Source: HTCC2207 sp002685195
GTDB lineage: Bacteria; Pseudomonadota; Gammaproteobacteria; Pseudomonadales; Porticoccaceae
Direction: 5' to 3'
DNA length: 64,000 bases
NCBI GenBank assembly: GCA_051201675.1
Contig: CP179212.1
Location: 2,232,001-2,296,000 of the forward strand
Shown: positions 61,976 to 64,000 of the stretch, piece after piece
Layout: each line of letters starts with the position of its first letter
Position numbering within the stretch: position 1 is the first letter of the stretch
Notes under the pieces: generated by a model
Database searches by the model: none
The model's input: the letters and a program-made list of their open reading frames with translations, nothing else
What the model was told of the DNA's origin: nothing
Made by a program: the position numbers and the translations under genes

Positions 61976-63355
61976 TCAGTCCTCGCGAAAATGCCCTTTT
62001 AGATTTGCAGCCATCCACACAAAGGCTGAGTAGGCCGCTACATTTTGAGCGATGTCAGCTGGATTAATTTTGTCAAACGTATCATCTGGCGTGTGATGGA
62101 GGTCGAAATAATCCCAGCCATTTTGTTTAAGTGTAACCACTGGCATTCCCATCGTCCGCAAAGGCCCCATATCAGGCCCACCTGAAGCTTTATTCCCTCC
62201 TAAAGCGATACCCAAAGGCTCGAGAACTTTGTGCATCTCTTGAGCCATAGCGAGCTTACTGTTAGCAAATCTAGTTTCAAAACTCCAAATTTTTCCAGCT
62301 CCAAAGTCTGACTCGGCGCCTACTATGTGCTTGTCAATTTCAAACTTGTGTTGCTTGGCATAAGCTCTTGCGCCAACCAATCCAACTTCTTCGGCACCAA
62401 ACATTACTACTCTAATAGTACGATGAGGTTTTTGGTTCATATCTAGAATCAATTTTGCCGCACCCACTGTTATGCCGATACCTGCTCCATCATCCACTGC
62501 GCCAGTTCCTAAATCCCAGCTATCTAAATGGCCGCCAATAATAACAATCTCATCAGTGTGACCAGGTATCTCGCCTATCACGTTCCCAGATTGGCGCTGG
62601 CCCTTTGTCTCAACATCGATAACTAATTTAACTTCTACTTTCCCTAGCAAAACCGCTCGTCCTAACTGATCGGCGTCTGGTGCAGATAATGCAGCAATAG
62701 GAATTTTAGGTAACCCCTTTTCGTAGCTCATTTGACCCGTATGAGGGAATCGATGATGGTCTGTTCCCACTGATCTGATCAGGGCTGCTGCTGCTCCTCT
62801 TTTGCCTGCCTCATTAGCCGCTCCTGACCGTTTTTGTACAGCAACTCCGTAGCCTGATCCGTCTTGAGTCCTTGTCATAAACTCATCTACAAATACGATT
62901 TTGTCCTCTAACCCCTCCATAGGAGCATCTTTAAGTGCCTGTAAAGTTGGAAAGATTACAATTTCCCCAGTCAAACCATTAGCAGGGGTTGCAACACTGC
63001 CGCCTAAGGCTGTAATAATTAACTTTTGAGGGAACGGAGAAATAATTTCTGCCTGTTCTAAATTACGCTGCCAGTAATCCACTTCAAAAGGCTCAACGCG
63101 AACATTTTCGAACCCCAGCTGTTTAAACTTTGCAACCCCCCAATCTCTGGCTCTTCTTTCTGCCTCACTACCCGCCTGACGTTGACCCACTTCTGTGGTT
63201 AGACTCTCTATTATTTTATAGGCCAAATCACTTCTTAAGCTTTTTGAGCTCAATTCTTTTGCCTGTTTATAGACTATTTCGTCAGTTGCGCTAACCGCAT
63301 GAACATAACCTATAGTCAACGCTGACAGAAAAATTATTCCTCTAAAAAACAGCAT
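61976..63355 (-). CDS. M28 family aminopeptidase with PA domain
   Basis: A 459-residue secreted zinc peptidase. The signal peptide is MLFFRGIIFLSALTIGYVHA. A protease-associated insert occupies about residues 110-235 (EIVIFPTLQALKDAP, EAGKRGAAAALIRSVGTDHH). The zinc ligands are in GGHLDSWDLGTGAVDDGAG (His, Asp), FGAEEVGLVGARAY (Glu Glu) and AESDFGAG (Asp), with the last His in LHHTPDDTFDKI. It resembles carboxypeptidase Q-type enzymes. GGAG lies seven bases before the ATG. Together with the S41, S9 and M16 enzymes it points to heavy use of peptides. Confidence 0.94.
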   Translation of the reverse strand: MLFFRGIIFLSALTIGYVHAVSATDEIVYKQAKELSSKSLRSDLAYKIIESLTTEVGQRQAGSEAERRARDWGVAKFKQLGFENVRVEPFEVDYWQRNLEQAEIISPFPQKLIITALGGSVATPANGLTGEIVIFPTLQALKDAPMEGLEDKIVFVDEFMTRTQDGSGYGVAVQKRSGAANEAGKRGAAAALIRSVGTDHHRFPHTGQMSYEKGLPKIPIAALSAPDADQLGRAVLLGKVEVKLVIDVETKGQRQSGNVIGEIPGHTDEIVIIGGHLDSWDLGTGAVDDGAGIGITVGAAKLILDMNQKPHRTIRVVMFGAEEVGLVGARAYAKQHKFEIDKHIVGAESDFGAGKIWSFETRFANSKLAMAQEMHKVLEPLGIALGGNKASGGPDMGPLRTMGMPVVTLKQNGWDYFDLHHTPDDTFDKINPADIAQNVAAYSAFVWMAANLKGHFRED

Positions 63356-63407
63356 TTATTCACTCCAAATCAGGTTCATCAAATCGATGTTACTTTATAG
63401 TCATAGT

Positions 63408-63466
63408 CTACATTTGTCTTTGAGATGTTGCCTACATTTCTATCAAAACTGAGATCTTAAGCGGCC
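63408..63466 (-). promoter_or_regulatory. Direct repeats and TGAGAT element, copy C (upstream of M28 gene)
   Basis: CTACATTT occurs at 63408-63415 and 63432-63439, and TGAGAT at 63421-63426 and 63450-63455. The second TGAGAT is followed by CTTAAGCGGCCAT, closely like the tail of copy B. The spacing of the TGAG half-sites is 29 rather than 21, so homology with copies A and B is tentative. Confidence 0.3.
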
Positions 63467-63621
63467 ATCAACATTATGACTCAAATCAACATTTTAAACA
63501 TGAAGGTAATTATCGATCTCTATTTTGTTGCGTTACTATACATTAGTGACTAGTCTTAATTGGCGGGGGCTATTTTTATATATTCGAATACCGCACACAT
63601 TTACTTTAGAGGACTTTTCTA

Positions 63622-64000
63622 ATGAATATTAAACTAGTAGTTTCAACAATTGCAGCTTTACTGATTTGTAATGCTTCCCTAGCCGGTCACCATGAGACGG
63701 AGCAATCGCCCAATGAAACGGTCGCCGTCAATTGGCTTAAAGCTCAAGCAACAGGTAAAGAAGAAACTATCGCTTACGTGGCAAGTAATCTAGCTGATGA
63801 TGGTCAAATCTTTGGCGATAGATATGTAGGTTTCGGATTCACTTTTAATCCAAATGATGAGGGCAAAATGATCGTTGATCGTATTATTCCAAATAGCCCT
63901 GCAGCGGAGATTCTTAAATCGGGAGATGAATTTACGGTTGTCAACGGAGTGAGCGTTCGAAAAGCAACCATGGATAAATTATCTTTCCGTGGAAAGCCTG
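63622..64000 (+). CDS. Secreted PDZ-domain protein, 3' truncated by window edge
   Basis: ATG 63622 has GAGG 11 bases upstream. The signal peptide (LVVSTIAALLICNASLA) is followed by a short His/Glu-rich stretch and a helix (VAVNWLKAQATGKEETIAYVA). A PDZ-like unit then follows: YVGFGFTFNPNDEGKMIVDRIIPNSPAAEILKSGDEFTVVNGVSV. No stop is reached by base 64000. It could be a peptidase fragment or a stand-alone PDZ protein; the catalytic part, if any, lies outside the window. Confidence 0.8.
   Translation, partial: MNIKLVVSTIAALLICNASLAGHHETEQSPNETVAVNWLKAQATGKEETIAYVASNLADDGQIFGDRYVGFGFTFNPNDEGKMIVDRIIPNSPAAEILKSGDEFTVVNGVSVRKATMDKLSFRGKP

Overview
The window looks like a chromosomal segment of an aerobic, heterotrophic marine gammaproteobacterium. 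The evidence is three TonB-dependent receptors (one cut by the left edge), many secreted peptidases and lipoproteins, azurin, a di-haem peroxidase, AceE-type pyruvate dehydrogenase E1, a Bax-type glucosaminidase, tryptophan-halogenase/SapC genes and much acyl-CoA chemistry, in moderately AT-rich DNA. A lineage near SAR92/OM60/Cellvibrionales is my inference. I see no rRNA, tRNA, CRISPR, prophage or insertion sequence.

Region by region. 1-3466: end of a FecA-like receptor, a strong terminator, and an exonuclease/GIY-YIG fusion nuclease. 3495-17121: small-molecule and acyl-CoA genes (old-yellow-enzyme reductase, thioesterase, CoA-transferase III, acetoacetyl-CoA synthetase, carboxylesterase, quinone reductase, SDR). 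Among these sits an overlapping pair made of a di-haem peroxidase and a beta-helix protein with a C-terminal cytochrome c. 17299-22166: a cysteine-free glutaredoxin-fold protein, Bax-like glucosaminidase, small Tat-like membrane protein, DUF4399 protein, beta-lactamase-fold hydrolase and MFS transporter. 22411-30917: S41 peptidase lipoprotein, two tandem gamma-glutamyltransferases and a large TonB receptor, reading as a peptide or gamma-glutamyl compound scavenging block. 31143-34992, divergent from that receptor: an OmpR-type regulator, a TorS-like hybrid kinase and a periplasmic solute-binding protein. A tandem 11-bp repeat lies in the shared promoter region.

35043-43545 holds a frameshifted SGNH hydrolase, then a four-gene operon with 4-base overlaps (flavin nitronate-monooxygenase-like enzyme, acyl-CoA ligase, two thiolases). 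That operon is divergent from a carotenoid-cleavage-type dioxygenase and a tandem double HxlR regulator. Together they look like an uncharacterised pathway that cleaves an aromatic or isoprenoid C=C bond and activates and beta-oxidises the fragment; this is the best candidate here for an undescribed system. 43629-51755 holds a methyltransferase, DUF2237 protein, two tryptophan-halogenase-like enzymes, a frameshifted SapC gene and a TonB receptor, a known type of association whose substrate is not readable from sequence.

52340-63355: stand-alone AceE, ferredoxin-NADP reductase, azurin, prolyl oligopeptidase, M16 and M28 peptidases. A PDZ-containing secreted protein runs off the right edge.

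Two genes (SGNH hydrolase, SapC) are each broken by an apparent single-base deletion, so either local decay or indel errors in the sequence must be considered. Several short repeats with 21-bp or 11-bp periodicity lie upstream of genes and are listed as candidate regulatory sites.
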